From positions 1 through 12,286 of the forward strand of contig CAJUMD010000101.1 of NCBI GenBank assembly GCA_910587275.1: DNA of 12,286 nt. Reading direction: 5' to 3'. The translations under genes and the position numbers were made by a program. Under the pieces are notes generated by a model. The model was not told the origin of the DNA and did not search any database. It saw only the letters and a list, made by a program, of their open reading frames with translations. Source of the DNA: an uncultured Kineothrix sp. Lineage in GTDB: Bacteria; Bacillota; Clostridia; Lachnospirales; Lachnospiraceae. Shown here in pieces: positions 12,187 through 12,286 of the stretch (its first letter is position 1; every line of letters starts with the position of its first letter).

Positions 12187-12286
12187 TAGTTTCCGTGTGT
12201 GGGAGAACTGACGGGTGTCAAACAAACGGGTAGGAAGAGGCTGTAAATTTTTCTGTGTCTATGGAGGAAAAATCCTTCCGGTAAAA

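Noticed and set aside
12073..12286. Possible agrD-like peptide gene after the FlxA-like gene
   Set aside because: No start with a ribosome binding site leads to a peptide with a conserved cysteine and AgrD-like tail in this stretch.

Overview
The window looks like a chromosomal segment of an anaerobic Firmicute of class Clostridia, most likely a Lachnospiraceae-type gut bacterium. This is inferred from moderate GC content, strong AGGAGG-type ribosome binding sites, GTG and TTG starts, the gene order gdpP-rplI-dnaB, a pyruvate formate-lyase activating enzyme, a 2x[4Fe-4S] clostridial ferredoxin, and a DUF2975/small XRE pair. No tRNA, rRNA, CRISPR array, transposase or phage gene was seen.

Layout, left to right. 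(1) 1-636: an ECF sigma factor on the minus strand. It is followed by a 24-codon overlapping ORF where an anti-sigma gene would be expected. (2) 637-4975: a divergent core operon with gdpP (c-di-AMP phosphodiesterase), a 15-bp tandem repeat that carries the gdpP stop codon, rplI (ribosomal protein bL9) and dnaB (replicative helicase), closed by a strong terminator. (3) 5042-5813: a MerR-type HTH protein with a long charged, coiled-coil-like tail, ending in a bidirectional terminator. (4) 5840-6956, minus strand: a small ferredoxin with a good promoter and a Rex-like 7-4-7 operator at its start site, then pflA with its own promoter and terminator. No pflB is present. (5) 7108-7725, minus strand: a collapsed relic of a sugar-utilisation locus, made of pieces of a LacI regulator and pieces of a GH51 arabinofuranosidase joined by deletions and frame changes, still behind an intact-looking promoter. 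(6) 7852-8870: a near-consensus promoter preceded by 21-bp phased repeats drives a DUF2975 membrane protein and its small XRE regulator. (7) 8883-12072: a LytTR response regulator, a 4-bp-overlapping AgrC-like histidine kinase, and an FlxA-like coiled-coil protein.

The most interesting observation is in region 7. A 35-bp element containing two imperfect direct repeats 21 bp apart lies upstream of the response regulator and again upstream of the FlxA-like gene. The two copies match at 27 of 35 positions, and each has a CGATAT -10-like block at exactly the same distance downstream. This is the geometry expected of LytTR-activated promoters. It suggests an autoregulated signalling module whose local output is the FlxA-like protein, with no agrB/agrD pheromone genes nearby.

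The 214 bases at the right end contain no convincing gene, only a palindrome and a perfect 13-bp hairpin.
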